64,000 bases of DNA, taken from NCBI GenBank assembly GCA_001899585.1, contig MKWE01000047.1, positions 124,001 to 188,000 on the forward strand, written 5' to 3'. Below, piece after piece: positions 51,807 to 60,182 of this stretch (its first letter is position 1; every line of letters begins with the position of its first letter). The DNA comes from Rhodospirillales bacterium 70-18 (GTDB lineage Bacteria > Pseudomonadota > Alphaproteobacteria > Acetobacterales > Acetobacteraceae). A program made the translations under genes and the position numbers. The notes under the pieces are model-generated. The model made no database searches and was not told where the DNA came from. It saw nothing but the letters and a program-made list of their open reading frames with translations.

Positions 51807-52571
51807 GCGGCCGGCGTCCACCGTCCAGGTATGGGCGGTGCACATGCGGCTGTCCTCGGCCGCCAGCCACAGCACCATTCGTGCAAGATCAGGCGGATAC
51901 AGCAATCCCTTGAGGCATTGCGCGGCCAGCGTCGCGGCCTCGGCCTCCGGCGTCACCCACAGCGCCTTCTGCCGCTCGGTCATGATCCAGCCGGGGATGA
52001 CGCAGTTCACCCGGATGCCGTGCGGCCCCAGGTCGCGGGCGAAACTCCGCGTCAACCCCTCCACCCCCGCTTTCGCGGTGGTGTAGGCGGGCATGCCGCC
52101 GGAGGCGAGGTGCCAGCTGATGGAGCCGAAATTGATGATGGAGCCGCGGCCGGCGGCGATCATCATGGGGGCGATCGCCTGGATGGCGAAGAACTGGTGG
52201 CGCAGGTTCACCTGCAGCCGGCCTTCCCAGTATTCCACGGTGACGGTGCGCCAGTCGTGCCGGTCGTCATGGGCGGCGTTGTTCACCAGCACGGTGAAAT
52301 CCCCCATCGCCGCACCCGCCTCGGCAACGGCGGCCTGCAACGCCTTGATATCGGTGAGGTCGCACTGCAGGAACAGCGGCTTCGGCCGGCCGGCGCCGGC
52401 CAGCCGTTCGGCCAGCGCCTGGCCGGCCTCGGCCTGGATGTCCACGAAGGCGACGCGGCTGCCCTGGGCGGCGAAATGTTCGACGATGGCGGCGCCGATG
52501 CCGCTGGCGCCGCCGGTGACGAACACCGCGCGGTCGCGCAGGCTGGGATAGATGGCGTCTTCTGGCTGCAT
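51801..52571 (-). CDS. SDR similar to D-xylose/L-arabinose 1-dehydrogenases
   Basis: 256 residues. 'VTGGASGIGAAIVEHFAAQG', 'VLVNNAAHDDRHDW', the catalytic 'SISWHLASGGMPAYTTAKAG' and 'LAAQCLKGLLYPPDLAR' strongly recall Caulobacter XylB-type NAD-dependent sugar dehydrogenases (from memory). It would oxidise an aldose to a lactone. Downstream of and in the same direction as the GntR regulator, with an AT-rich promoter region between, so it is the likely target of that regulator. A paralogue lies at 59397. Confidence 0.87.
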   Translation of the reverse strand: MQPEDAIYPSLRDRAVFVTGGASGIGAAIVEHFAAQGSRVAFVDIQAEAGQALAERLAGAGRPKPLFLQCDLTDIKALQAAVAEAGAAMGDFTVLVNNAAHDDRHDWRTVTVEYWEGRLQVNLRHQFFAIQAIAPMMIAAGRGSIINFGSISWHLASGGMPAYTTAKAGVEGLTRSFARDLGPHGIRVNCVIPGWIMTERQKALWVTPEAEAATLAAQCLKGLLYPPDLARMVLWLAAEDSRMCTAHTWTVDAGRS

Positions 52572-52638
52572 GGCGGCGTCCTCCGGGTTGGTTGGCGCAG
52601 CATCGCGCGCCCGGCGCCGGCTGCAAACCCCCTATTAG

Positions 52639-52664
52639 GTATGAAAAATAATTATATCTTATAC
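52639..52664 (-). promoter_or_regulatory. AT-rich promoter with imperfect dyad upstream of the sugar-dehydrogenase-like SDR
   Basis: An AT-rich island in G+C-rich DNA. On the minus strand it contains a perfect TATAAT (52656-52651) about 80 bases before the SDR start. GTATGA and TTATAC at the two ends form a 5-of-6 inverted repeat, a possible binding site for the GntR protein encoded directly upstream. No clear -35 element. Confidence 0.45.
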
Positions 52665-52672
52665 ATATCTGT

Positions 52673-53431
52673 TCAGCGCGCCGGCACCTCGTAGCTCATG
52701 CTGTAATTGTCGCCGCGATGGCGGGTCAGCGTGACCTCCACCGGCGCGCCGGCGGTATCGCGATAGACGGTGCGGCTGGCCAGGACGGGCGCGCCCTCGT
52801 CGCAGTCCAGCAGCGCCGCCAGCGCCGGGTCGGCCAGTTGCGCGCCCACCGTGATGCGCGCGCCGGCGATGCGGATGCCCAGCCGCCGCTCCACCGAGCG
52901 GAACACCACCACGTCGTCGAAATCCGCCCGCTTGAGCTGGCGGCCGATATCCGGCGGGAAGAAGATGGTGAAGGCCGCCAGCGGGGCGCCGCCGCGCAGC
53001 AGCCGGCCGCGCAGGCAGGGCAGCATGCCGCGTCCGTCCAGCCCGAACTCCCGCGCCGCCTCGGCCGAGCGCGCGGGGCGGTAGCTGGCGATCTCCAGCC
53101 GGGCGCCGTCGGTGGCGGCGACGATGTCGTCCAGGCTGTTCACCTGGCGCGCCATGGCCGTGTCCGGCTGGCCGCGCGGCTGGGTGCCGGCCACCACGGC
53201 GGTCTTGGCGGCGCGCTTGCGGATCAGGCCCTCGCCCTCCAGCTCGCGCAGGGCGGCGCGGATGGTGATCAGGCTGACGCCGAAACCTTCCGCCAGCACC
53301 GCCTCGGTGGGAAGCTCGGCGCCCAGCTTCAGCCGCCCGCCGGTGATGGCCTGCCGCAGGTGTTGCGCCGCCTGGCGGTAGAGCGGGCCGCTGGCGCGGT
53401 TGAGGAGGGCGGTCAGGGCAGGCCTGGTCAT
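52673..53431 (-). CDS. GntR family transcriptional regulator, HutC subfamily (UTRA domain)
   Basis: 252 residues. N-terminal winged helix 'LYRQAAQHLRQAITGGRLK', 'LPTEAVLAEGFGVSLITIR' and 'LEGEGLIRKR'; C-terminal UTRA ligand domain (about 95-250) with 'IASYRPARSAEAAREFG' and 'PVLASRTVYRDTAG'. HutC-type regulators are repressors relieved by a small ligand. It lies upstream of the SDR at 51801 and divergent from the DUF6875/MlrC genes, so it may control either side. Confidence 0.9.
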   Translation of the reverse strand: MTRPALTALLNRASGPLYRQAAQHLRQAITGGRLKLGAELPTEAVLAEGFGVSLITIRAALRELEGEGLIRKRAAKTAVVAGTQPRGQPDTAMARQVNSLDDIVAATDGARLEIASYRPARSAEAAREFGLDGRGMLPCLRGRLLRGGAPLAAFTIFFPPDIGRQLKRADFDDVVVFRSVERRLGIRIAGARITVGAQLADPALAALLDCDEGAPVLASRTVYRDTAGAPVEVTLTRHRGDNYSMSYEVPAR

Positions 53432-53630
53432 GCCGGCACGACTCCGTGATGGGCGGTGAAGCGATGTAGCCGGGCGAATACTTCGGGCTATCGCCGCACC
53501 CGCGCAATGCCGTATTGGCGGGCGATTGCCGGCGGCGCGGCCGTATTTGGATTGATGGTCGAATGACTGTTATATTGTCGTTTGAACCCCGCTTTTTTCA
53601 CGATCCTACCGCATTTTTGACAAACCCCTA

Positions 53631-53650
53631 CGTAAATGTACGCAAATGTA
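53631..53650. promoter_or_regulatory. 10-bp tandem repeat, candidate operator in the GntR/DUF6875 divergent region
   Basis: CGTAAATGTA followed directly by CGCAAATGTA, i.e. two near-identical 10-bp units one helical turn apart, about 83 bases before the DUF6875 start. The 300-base divergent region also has a plausible plus-strand promoter, TTGGAT (53547) and TATATT (53571) with 18-base spacing. Direct repeats at this spacing suit a regulator binding one DNA face. Confidence 0.4.
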
Positions 53651-53732
53651 TACTTGCCCGAAAGCGGGGGCCGCGGACACGCCCCCAGCCAGGACGAACA
53701 CCCCGCCAGCACAGACAGGAGGTGCCGCGACC

Positions 53733-54440
53733 ATGCCGTGCCAGCACCCCCTTCCCCGCCTGCAGGACCATGTGGTGGCGGACTCGATCTGCACCGCGGA
53801 CGCCGCCGGCGCGCGCGCGGCGCGCTATCCGGCGTACCGGGCCGGGCTGGACTGGCTGCGCGACTTCATCACCCAGCCGCATGACGGGCTGAACCGGCCA
53901 GGTGCCGTCTGCCCTTTCGTGGGGCCGGCCCTGCAGCGCGGGCTGGTGACCTTCGCCATCGGGCGGGCGGAGGGCTGCGAGGCGCGCGACGCCTTCGCGG
54001 CGATGGCGCCGCTGCGCGAGGTGTTCGCCGCCATGGGGCCAACCGAAGCCCCGGCGCGGGCGCTGCGCTCGCTGGTGGTGTTCTTTCCGGACCTGCCGGC
54101 GGAGCGGGCCGGCGGCTTCATCGATGGCGGCCACCGGCTGCTGAAGCCGCATTTCATCGAGGCCGGGCAGATGATCGGCGAGTTCCACCCCGCCAGCACG
54201 GTGCCCGGCTCCACCAACCCCGGCTTCCATCCGATGCGCGCGCCGGTGCCGGCCTTCGTGATCCGCGAGATGTCGTTCCACGACACCCGCTTCATCGCCC
54301 TGCCCGACGAGGACCCGGCGCGGCGGGCGCAGTACCTGGCGCGCTACCTGGACTATCTCGGCCCCGCCCTGCCCGCCCGCCACCGCGCGCAGGCCGAGGC
54401 GCTGCTGGCGGCCGCGCGGGCGGAACTGGCGGCGATTTAG
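53733..54440 (+). CDS. DUF6875-like protein
   Basis: 235 residues. 'GAVCPFVGPALQRGLVTFAI' and 'HPASTVPGSTNPGFHPMRAP' plus 'FVIREMSFHDTRFI' look like the DUF6875 family, of unknown function; the assignment is by memory of the family pattern. AGGAGGT lies 10 bases before ATG 53733, so upstream extensions are not needed. No signal peptide. 67 bases before the MlrC paralogue, same strand. Confidence 0.65.
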   Translation: MPCQHPLPRLQDHVVADSICTADAAGARAARYPAYRAGLDWLRDFITQPHDGLNRPGAVCPFVGPALQRGLVTFAIGRAEGCEARDAFAAMAPLREVFAAMGPTEAPARALRSLVVFFPDLPAERAGGFIDGGHRLLKPHFIEAGQMIGEFHPASTVPGSTNPGFHPMRAPVPAFVIREMSFHDTRFIALPDEDPARRAQYLARYLDYLGPALPARHRAQAEALLAAARAELAAI

Positions 54441-54507
54441 GGGCCGGCTGGCGCGGGCTGGCGATCATGCTCTAGCCTCGCACCACCAGGACCAGGAGAA
54501 GACACCG

Positions 54508-56004
54508 ATGAGCCGCCGCGTGCTGACCGCCGAGATCGCGCATGAAACCAACACCTTCAGCATCGTGCCGACCACGCTGGAGAATTTCCGCCGCGGCCGG
54601 CTGATCGCGGCCAACGAGATCCCGGGCGCACGGCGCGGCACCCGCAGCGCGCTGGGCGCCACCTTCGAGGCGGCGGACAAATATGGCTGGACGCTGTCCC
54701 ACCCCGTCGCCGCCTCGGCCAATCCCTCCGGCACGGTGACCGACCTCGCCTTCGACACGCTGGCCGGCATGCTGCTGTCCGGCGCCGAGGGCGGCATCGA
54801 CGGCGCGCTGCTGCACCTGCACGGCGCCATGGTCACCGAGAGCCACGAGGACGGCGAGGGCGAATTGCTGCGCCGGCTGCGCGCGGCGGTGGGCCCGGAC
54901 GTGCCGATCGTGGTGACGCTGGACCTGCACGGCAACATCACCGAGCAGATGGCGCGCCTGGCCAATGCGCTGATCGCGGTGCGCACCTATCCGCACGTGG
55001 ACTATTACGAGCGCGCCTGGCAGGGGGCCGAGCTGCTGGAGCGGGCGATGGCCGGGGAGATCCGGCCGCGCACGGTGATCGCCAGGCGGCCGATGCTGCG
55101 CGGACTGGATGGCGGGCGCACCCAGACCGGGCCGATGCGCGAGCTGATCGACCGGGGCGAGGCGCTGGAGCGCGAGGGCCGCGCCCTGGTGGTGAGCGTG
55201 TGCGCCGGCTTCACCGCGGCGGACATTCACGACATCGGCCCCAGCGTGACCGTGACCACCGACGACGACGAAGCCGCCGCGCTGGCGATCGCCGAGGACT
55301 TCATGGACCATGCCTGGGCGACGCGCCATTTCGTCAGCGTGACCCATCGCTCCATCGAGGAGGCGGTGGCCCATGCCAAGGCCGGCGAGGGCCAGCGGAC
55401 CAATGACGGGCACGACAAGCCGCTGATCATGGCCGACGTGACCGACAACCCCGGCAGCGGCCATTACGGCGACGCGACCAACCTGCTGCGCGCGATGATC
55501 GCCGCCGACCTGCAGAACGCCGTATTCTACGCCATCTACGATCCCAAGGCGGTGCTGGACGGCCAGGCGATCGGGGTGGGCAATGTCGGCGCCATCTTGC
55601 TGGGCGGCAAGCACGACCCGGCGGCCGGCGGCGGGCCGCTGACGCTGGCCGGGCAGGTGGTGGCGATCACCGACGGGCGGTTCCAGAAATTCGGGCCGAT
55701 GGGCGGCGGCGTGTGGGTGGATTTCGGGCTGTCGATGGTGTTCCGCGTCGGCGGCATCGACATCGTGGTGATCACCAATAACGGGCAGGCCAACGACACC
55801 GCGCAGCTCACCTCGATGGGCATCGACCCGACGCGCATGACCACCATCGCGGTGAAGTCCAACCACCATTTCCGCGCCGCCTTCGAGCCGATCGGCCGCG
55901 AGGTGATCACCGTGGATGGCGGCGGCCTGGGCTCGGTGATCCTGCGCCAGGGTGGCTTCAGCCGGGTGCGGCGGCCGATCTGGCCGCTGGATCCGGTGGA
56001 GTAG
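54508..56004 (+). CDS. M81 family metallopeptidase (MlrC-like), second copy
   Basis: 498 residues, homologous to the protein at 29864-31333. Motifs: 'IAHETNTFSIVPTT', 'LLHLHGAMVTESHEDGEG', the metal loop 'TLDLHGNITEQ', 'YPHVDYYERAWQ' and the C-terminal 'KSNHHFRAAFEPIGR'. Substrate unknown. Not linked to a peptide transporter; its neighbours are a DUF6875 protein upstream and, after repeat A5, a penicillin-acylase homologue. AGGAG ribosome site before ATG 54508. Confidence 0.9.
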   Translation: MSRRVLTAEIAHETNTFSIVPTTLENFRRGRLIAANEIPGARRGTRSALGATFEAADKYGWTLSHPVAASANPSGTVTDLAFDTLAGMLLSGAEGGIDGALLHLHGAMVTESHEDGEGELLRRLRAAVGPDVPIVVTLDLHGNITEQMARLANALIAVRTYPHVDYYERAWQGAELLERAMAGEIRPRTVIARRPMLRGLDGGRTQTGPMRELIDRGEALEREGRALVVSVCAGFTAADIHDIGPSVTVTTDDDEAAALAIAEDFMDHAWATRHFVSVTHRSIEEAVAHAKAGEGQRTNDGHDKPLIMADVTDNPGSGHYGDATNLLRAMIAADLQNAVFYAIYDPKAVLDGQAIGVGNVGAILLGGKHDPAAGGGPLTLAGQVVAITDGRFQKFGPMGGGVWVDFGLSMVFRVGGIDIVVITNNGQANDTAQLTSMGIDPTRMTTIAVKSNHHFRAAFEPIGREVITVDGGGLGSVILRQGGFSRVRRPIWPLDPVE

Positions 56005-56013
56005 CGGGCAAGG

Positions 56014-56096
56014 AAGGCGAGATTCACATGGAGACGAGGAGGCGGGGAGAAGCAGGCCGTTCTTCTCCCCGCCTCCCCGTCTCCATGTGATTCTTC
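56014..56096. repeat. Family A inverted repeat, copy A5
   Basis: Left arm 56025-56052 (CACATGGAGACGAGGAGGCG, GGGAGAAG) and right arm 56062-56089 match at 27 of 28 positions with a 9-base loop, the tightest hairpin of the family. Edge GCAAGGAAGG on the left. Located just after the MlrC stop, between two plus-strand genes, so a terminator or 3'-end stabiliser is plausible. Confidence 0.88.
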
Positions 56097-56179
56097 TTGC
56101 TTCGAGCCGTACCGGGGGGCCGGCTTGCCGCTCCGGCGGGGGCGTGAAACTCTGGCGCGCCACCGAGGGAACAGCAGAC

Positions 56180-58498
56180 ATGCCGGATGATGCCGCCGCC
56201 GAGACCGTTCACGCCGTGCCGGGGCTGGAGCAGCCAGCCGAGATCGTGGTGGACCGCTGGGGCATCCCGCATATCCGCGCCGCCACCCGCCGCGACGTGT
56301 TCTTCGTGCAGGGCTTCAACGCCGGGCGGGACCGGCTGTGGCAGCTCGACCTGTGGCGCAAGCGCGGGCTGGGGCTGCTGGCGGCCGATTTCGGGCCGGG
56401 CTTCCTGGCGCAGGACCGGGCGGCGCGGCTGTTCCTGTATCGCGGCGACATGGAGGCCGAGTGGGCCGCCTATGGCACCACCGAGGCGCGCGCCATCACC
56501 GAGGCGTTCGTGGCCGGGCTGAACGCCTGGATCGGCCAGACCGAGGCGCGGCCGGAGCTGCTGGCGCCCGAGTTCGCCGCCATGGGCACCCGCCCGCAGC
56601 GCTGGAAGGCCGCCGACGTGGTGCGCATCCGCAGCCACGCGCTGGTGCGCAACGTGCTGTCCGAAGTGGCGCGGGCGCAGGTAATGGCGCGCGCCGATGC
56701 CCGCACCGACCTGGCGCGCAAGGCGATCGAGCCGGCCTGGACGCCGATCGTGCCGGACGGGCTGGACCTCGCCAGCATTCCGCCCGAGGTGCTGACGGTG
56801 TTCAAGCTGGCCACCGTGGCGCCGGATTTCAGCCCCGAGCGGCTGGCGGCGACGCTGGACGACGCCTGGCGCTGGACCGGGGTGACCGAGCTGGGCGACG
56901 TGTACCTGCAAGGCTCCAACAACTGGGCGGTGGCGCCGCAGCGCACCGCCACCGGCCGGCCGGTGCTGGGCAGCGACCCGCATCGGGCCCACGCCCTGCC
57001 CTCGCTGCGCTACATCGTGCACCTCACCGGGCCGGGGATCGACGCGATCGGCTGCGGCGAGCCGGCGGTGCCGGGCATCTCGTTCGGCCATAACGGGCAT
57101 TCGGCGTTCAGCCTGACCATCTTCCCGATGGATCAGGAGGATTTGTATGTCTACGAGACCAGCCCGGACGACCCCGAGCTGTACCGCTACGGCGCGGGCT
57201 GGGAGCGCATGCGGGTGGTGCGCGAGGCGCTGGCCGTGAAGGGCGCCCCGGCGCAGGAGGTGGTGCTGAAATTCACCCGCCACGGCCCGGTGGTGCACGA
57301 GGCCGCCGGCCGCGCCTACGCGGTGCGCTCGGTGTGGTTCGAGCCGGGGTCCTCGGCCTATTCCACCTCGCTGGCGGTGATGCAGGCGACCACGCTGGAG
57401 GAATACGAGGCGGCGCTACGGCACTGGTCGGCGCCCTCGGTGAACCATGTCTATGCCGACGCCGCCGGCAACATCGCCTGGTTCGCCGCCGGGCGCACCC
57501 CGGTGCGGCGCAACTGGGACGGGCTGCTGCCGGTGCCGGGCGACGGGCGCTACGAGTGGGAGGGCTTCCACCCGCGCGACGACCTGCCGAAATCGGTGAA
57601 CCCGGCGGCGGGGTTCGTGGCCACCGCCAACGAGATGAACCTGCCGGACGACTACCCGATCGACGAGCGGCGGATCGGCTTCGAATGGTCGGAGCGCTCG
57701 CGCACCAACCGCATCCACGAGGTGCTGGGCGCGCAGGACCGGCACACGCTGGCCGATTCGATGGCGTTGCAGACCGACGACCTCTCGGTGCCCGCGCGCC
57801 GGCTGGCGCCGATCCTGGCCGGGCTGGAAGGCGCCGAGGGCGAGGCGGCGGTGGCGCTGGGGCTGCTGCGCGGCTGGGATTTCCACCTCTCGCGCGGCAG
57901 TGCGGCGGCGGCGCTGCACGAGCTGTGGTGGACGAAACACCTGAAGCCGGCGCTGCTGGACCGCATCGCGCCCGACCCGGTGGTGCGCGCGCTGATGGTG
58001 CCGGGCGACCACGACACGCTGCTGGCGCTGCTGGAGACGCCGGACGAGCGGCTGGCGGACCGGGACGCCATGCTGCTGCGCACGCTGGCCGCCGCCGTCG
58101 CCGACGGCCGCGCGCGGCTGGGCGCGGAGCCGGCGCGCTGGCAATGGGGCGCGCTGCATCACGGCTATTTCGAGCATCCGCTGTCGCCGGTGATGCAGGG
58201 GGCGGCGGATGTCGGCCCGCTGGCCAAGGGCGGCTCCGGCTCCTGCGTGATGAATGCCGGCTACCGGGCGACCGATTTCCGCGTCACCTCCGGCGCCTCG
58301 TTCCGCATGGTGCTGGATGTCGGCGCCTGGGACAACAGCCGGGCGATCAACGCGCCGGGCCAGTCCGGCGACCCGCGCAGCCCGCATTACGGCGACCTGG
58401 CGCCGCTCTGGGCGGCGGGCGAGTATGTGCCGCTGCTGTATTCGCAACCGGCGGTGGACGCGGCGGCGCGGCTGCGCATCCGCCTCACCCCCGCCTGA
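56180..58498 (+). CDS. Penicillin acylase (Ntn-hydrolase, S45) family protein without signal peptide
   Basis: 772 residues. S45 enzymes are self-cleaving amidases; the beta-chain nucleophile is Ser246 in 'YLQGSNNWAVAP'. N-terminal 'VDRWGIPHIRAATRRDVFF', the 'GQGFNAGRDRLWQLDLWR'-like block (here VQGFNAGRDRLWQLDLWRKR) and C-terminal 'GSGSCVMNAGYRATDF' confirm the family. Most relatives are exported; here no signal peptide is visible at ATG 56180 and the upstream frame (repeat A5 region) does not supply one, so it may work in the cytoplasm. Followed by a sugar epimerase and an SDR at short distance. Substrate unknown. Confidence 0.9.
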   Translation: MPDDAAAETVHAVPGLEQPAEIVVDRWGIPHIRAATRRDVFFVQGFNAGRDRLWQLDLWRKRGLGLLAADFGPGFLAQDRAARLFLYRGDMEAEWAAYGTTEARAITEAFVAGLNAWIGQTEARPELLAPEFAAMGTRPQRWKAADVVRIRSHALVRNVLSEVARAQVMARADARTDLARKAIEPAWTPIVPDGLDLASIPPEVLTVFKLATVAPDFSPERLAATLDDAWRWTGVTELGDVYLQGSNNWAVAPQRTATGRPVLGSDPHRAHALPSLRYIVHLTGPGIDAIGCGEPAVPGISFGHNGHSAFSLTIFPMDQEDLYVYETSPDDPELYRYGAGWERMRVVREALAVKGAPAQEVVLKFTRHGPVVHEAAGRAYAVRSVWFEPGSSAYSTSLAVMQATTLEEYEAALRHWSAPSVNHVYADAAGNIAWFAAGRTPVRRNWDGLLPVPGDGRYEWEGFHPRDDLPKSVNPAAGFVATANEMNLPDDYPIDERRIGFEWSERSRTNRIHEVLGAQDRHTLADSMALQTDDLSVPARRLAPILAGLEGAEGEAAVALGLLRGWDFHLSRGSAAAALHELWWTKHLKPALLDRIAPDPVVRALMVPGDHDTLLALLETPDERLADRDAMLLRTLAAAVADGRARLGAEPARWQWGALHHGYFEHPLSPVMQGAADVGPLAKGGSGSCVMNAGYRATDFRVTSGASFRMVLDVGAWDNSRAINAPGQSGDPRSPHYGDLAPLWAAGEYVPLLYSQPAVDAAARLRIRLTPA

Positions 58499-58512
58499 GG
58501 GGGAGCATCGCG

Positions 58513-59400
58513 ATGCTGACACTGACGGCGGGCGAGGCCACGCTGCTGCTGGCGCCGGAGATCGGCGGGTCGATCGTGCAATGGCGGCGGGGCGGGCGGG
58601 CGATGATGCGGCCGACCGCGCCGGAGGTGCTGGCGCAGGCGCGGGCGGAGAACAACGCGCGGCTGCTGGCCAGCTATCCGCTGGTGCCGTTCTCCAACCG
58701 CGTCGCCGGGCGGCGCTTCACCTGGCAGGGCGTCACCCACACGCTGCCGGAGCGGTTCGGCGGCTTCGCTATCCACGGCGTCGGCTGGCTGCGGGCCTGG
58801 ACGGTGGCGGCGCATACCGCGAGCACGGCGCGGCTGGAACTGGTGCACGCGCCCTCGGCGGACTGGCCGTTCGCCTTCCGCGCCTGGCAGGAGTTCACGC
58901 TGACCGCCGATGCGCTGGCGATCGGGATCGGCATGGAGAACACCGACAGCCAGCCCGCCCCGGCCGGCTTCGGGCTGCACCCGTTCTTTCCGCGCAGCCC
59001 GGCGGCGACGCTGCAATTCAGTGCGCAATCGGTCTGGCGCAACGGGCGGCCGGGGCAGATCCCGTCGGAGCGGATCGCGCTGCCGCCGGAATGGGACTAT
59101 CGCGCCGGCATGCGGGTGGGGGCGCATTTCGTGGACAACGGCTTCGCCGGCTGGGACGGGCGGGCGCGGCTGGCCTATCCCGACCTGGGCTACGCGCTGA
59201 CCATCGCGGCCGACCCGGTGTTCGGCCACGCCGTGGTGTACGTGCCGGACGGCAAGGATTTCTTCGCCGTGGAGCCGGTGAGCCACATGAACGACGCGCT
59301 GAACCGCATGGACAGCGAGCCGGACCACGGCGTGCTGGTGCTCGCCCCCGGCGAGGCACGCGGCGGGCGGACGGTGTTCGCCGTGGAGGCCCTCGCATGA
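58513..59400 (+). CDS. Aldose 1-epimerase (galactose mutarotase-like)
   Basis: 295 residues; 'ASYPLVPFSNRVAGRRFTW', 'AIHGVGWLRAW', the catalytic-type His in 'GFGLHPFFPRS' and Glu in 'FFAVEPVSHMND' match the aldose-1-epimerase family, which interconverts alpha and beta sugars. 14 bases after the acylase gene, with GGGGGAG upstream; its stop overlaps the SDR start (ATGA). Together with that SDR it suggests sugar oxidation. Confidence 0.9.
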   Translation: MLTLTAGEATLLLAPEIGGSIVQWRRGGRAMMRPTAPEVLAQARAENNARLLASYPLVPFSNRVAGRRFTWQGVTHTLPERFGGFAIHGVGWLRAWTVAAHTASTARLELVHAPSADWPFAFRAWQEFTLTADALAIGIGMENTDSQPAPAGFGLHPFFPRSPAATLQFSAQSVWRNGRPGQIPSERIALPPEWDYRAGMRVGAHFVDNGFAGWDGRARLAYPDLGYALTIAADPVFGHAVVYVPDGKDFFAVEPVSHMNDALNRMDSEPDHGVLVLAPGEARGGRTVFAVEALA

Positions 59401-60152
59401 GCTACGCCGGCGCCCGCTACGCCTCGCTCGCCGGGCGGCATGTGGTGGTCACCGGCGGCGCCTCGGGCATCGGGGCGGAGATGGTGCGCGGCTTCGCGGC
59501 GCAGGGGGCGCGGGTGGCGATGCTGGATATCGACGCGACCGCCGGCGCGGCGCTGGCCGCCGAGACCGGGGCGGCGTTCCGGTCCTGCGACGTGACCGAC
59601 ATCGCGGCGCTGCGCGCCACCCTGGCGGCGCTGGAGGCCGAGGCGCCGATCGCCGCCCTGGTCAACAACGCGGCGCGCGACGACCGCCATGGCTGGGAGG
59701 GGGTTGAGCCGGAGGACTGGCGGCGCACCCTGGCGCTGAACCTGGACCACCAGTTCTTCGCCACCCAGCAGGTGGCGCCGGCGATGGCCACGCGGGGGGC
59801 GGGAGCGGTGATCCTGATGGGGTCGATCTCGTGGATGCGCGCCCGGCCGGGCATGGTGGGCTACACCGCCGCCAAGGCCGCCATCAACGGCATGACCCGC
59901 ACCCTGGCGCGCGAGTTGGGCGCCGCCGGCATCCGGGTGAACTGCATCGTCCCCGGCGCCATCAACACCCCGCGGCAGGCGCGGCTGTGGCGCTCGCCGG
60001 AGATCGACCGGGCGATCCTGGAGGCGCAGGCACTGAAGCTGCCGCTGGATGGCAGCCACGTGTCCCGCATGGCGCTGTTCCTGGCGTCCGACGAGGCGTC
60101 CGGCTGCACCGGGCAGAACTTCATCGTCGATGCCGGGCTGACGCTGAACTGA
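59397..60152 (+). CDS. SDR similar to sugar 1-dehydrogenases (XylB-like)
   Basis: 251 residues with 'VVTGGASGIGAEMVRGFAAQ', 'ALVNNAARDDRHGWEG', catalytic 'SISWMRARPGMVGYTAAKAA' and C-terminal 'GQNFIVDAGLTLN'. The 'NNAxxDDRH' loop is shared with the SDR at 51801 and with D-xylose/L-arabinose 1-dehydrogenases. Translationally coupled to the mutarotase (ATGA), so it probably oxidises the aldose that the epimerase presents. Confidence 0.88.
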   Translation: MSYAGARYASLAGRHVVVTGGASGIGAEMVRGFAAQGARVAMLDIDATAGAALAAETGAAFRSCDVTDIAALRATLAALEAEAPIAALVNNAARDDRHGWEGVEPEDWRRTLALNLDHQFFATQQVAPAMATRGAGAVILMGSISWMRARPGMVGYTAAKAAINGMTRTLARELGAAGIRVNCIVPGAINTPRQARLWRSPEIDRAILEAQALKLPLDGSHVSRMALFLASDEASGCTGQNFIVDAGLTLN

Positions 60153-60182
60153 GCCTTGCGATGCGGCGGCGGCGCTATCCCC

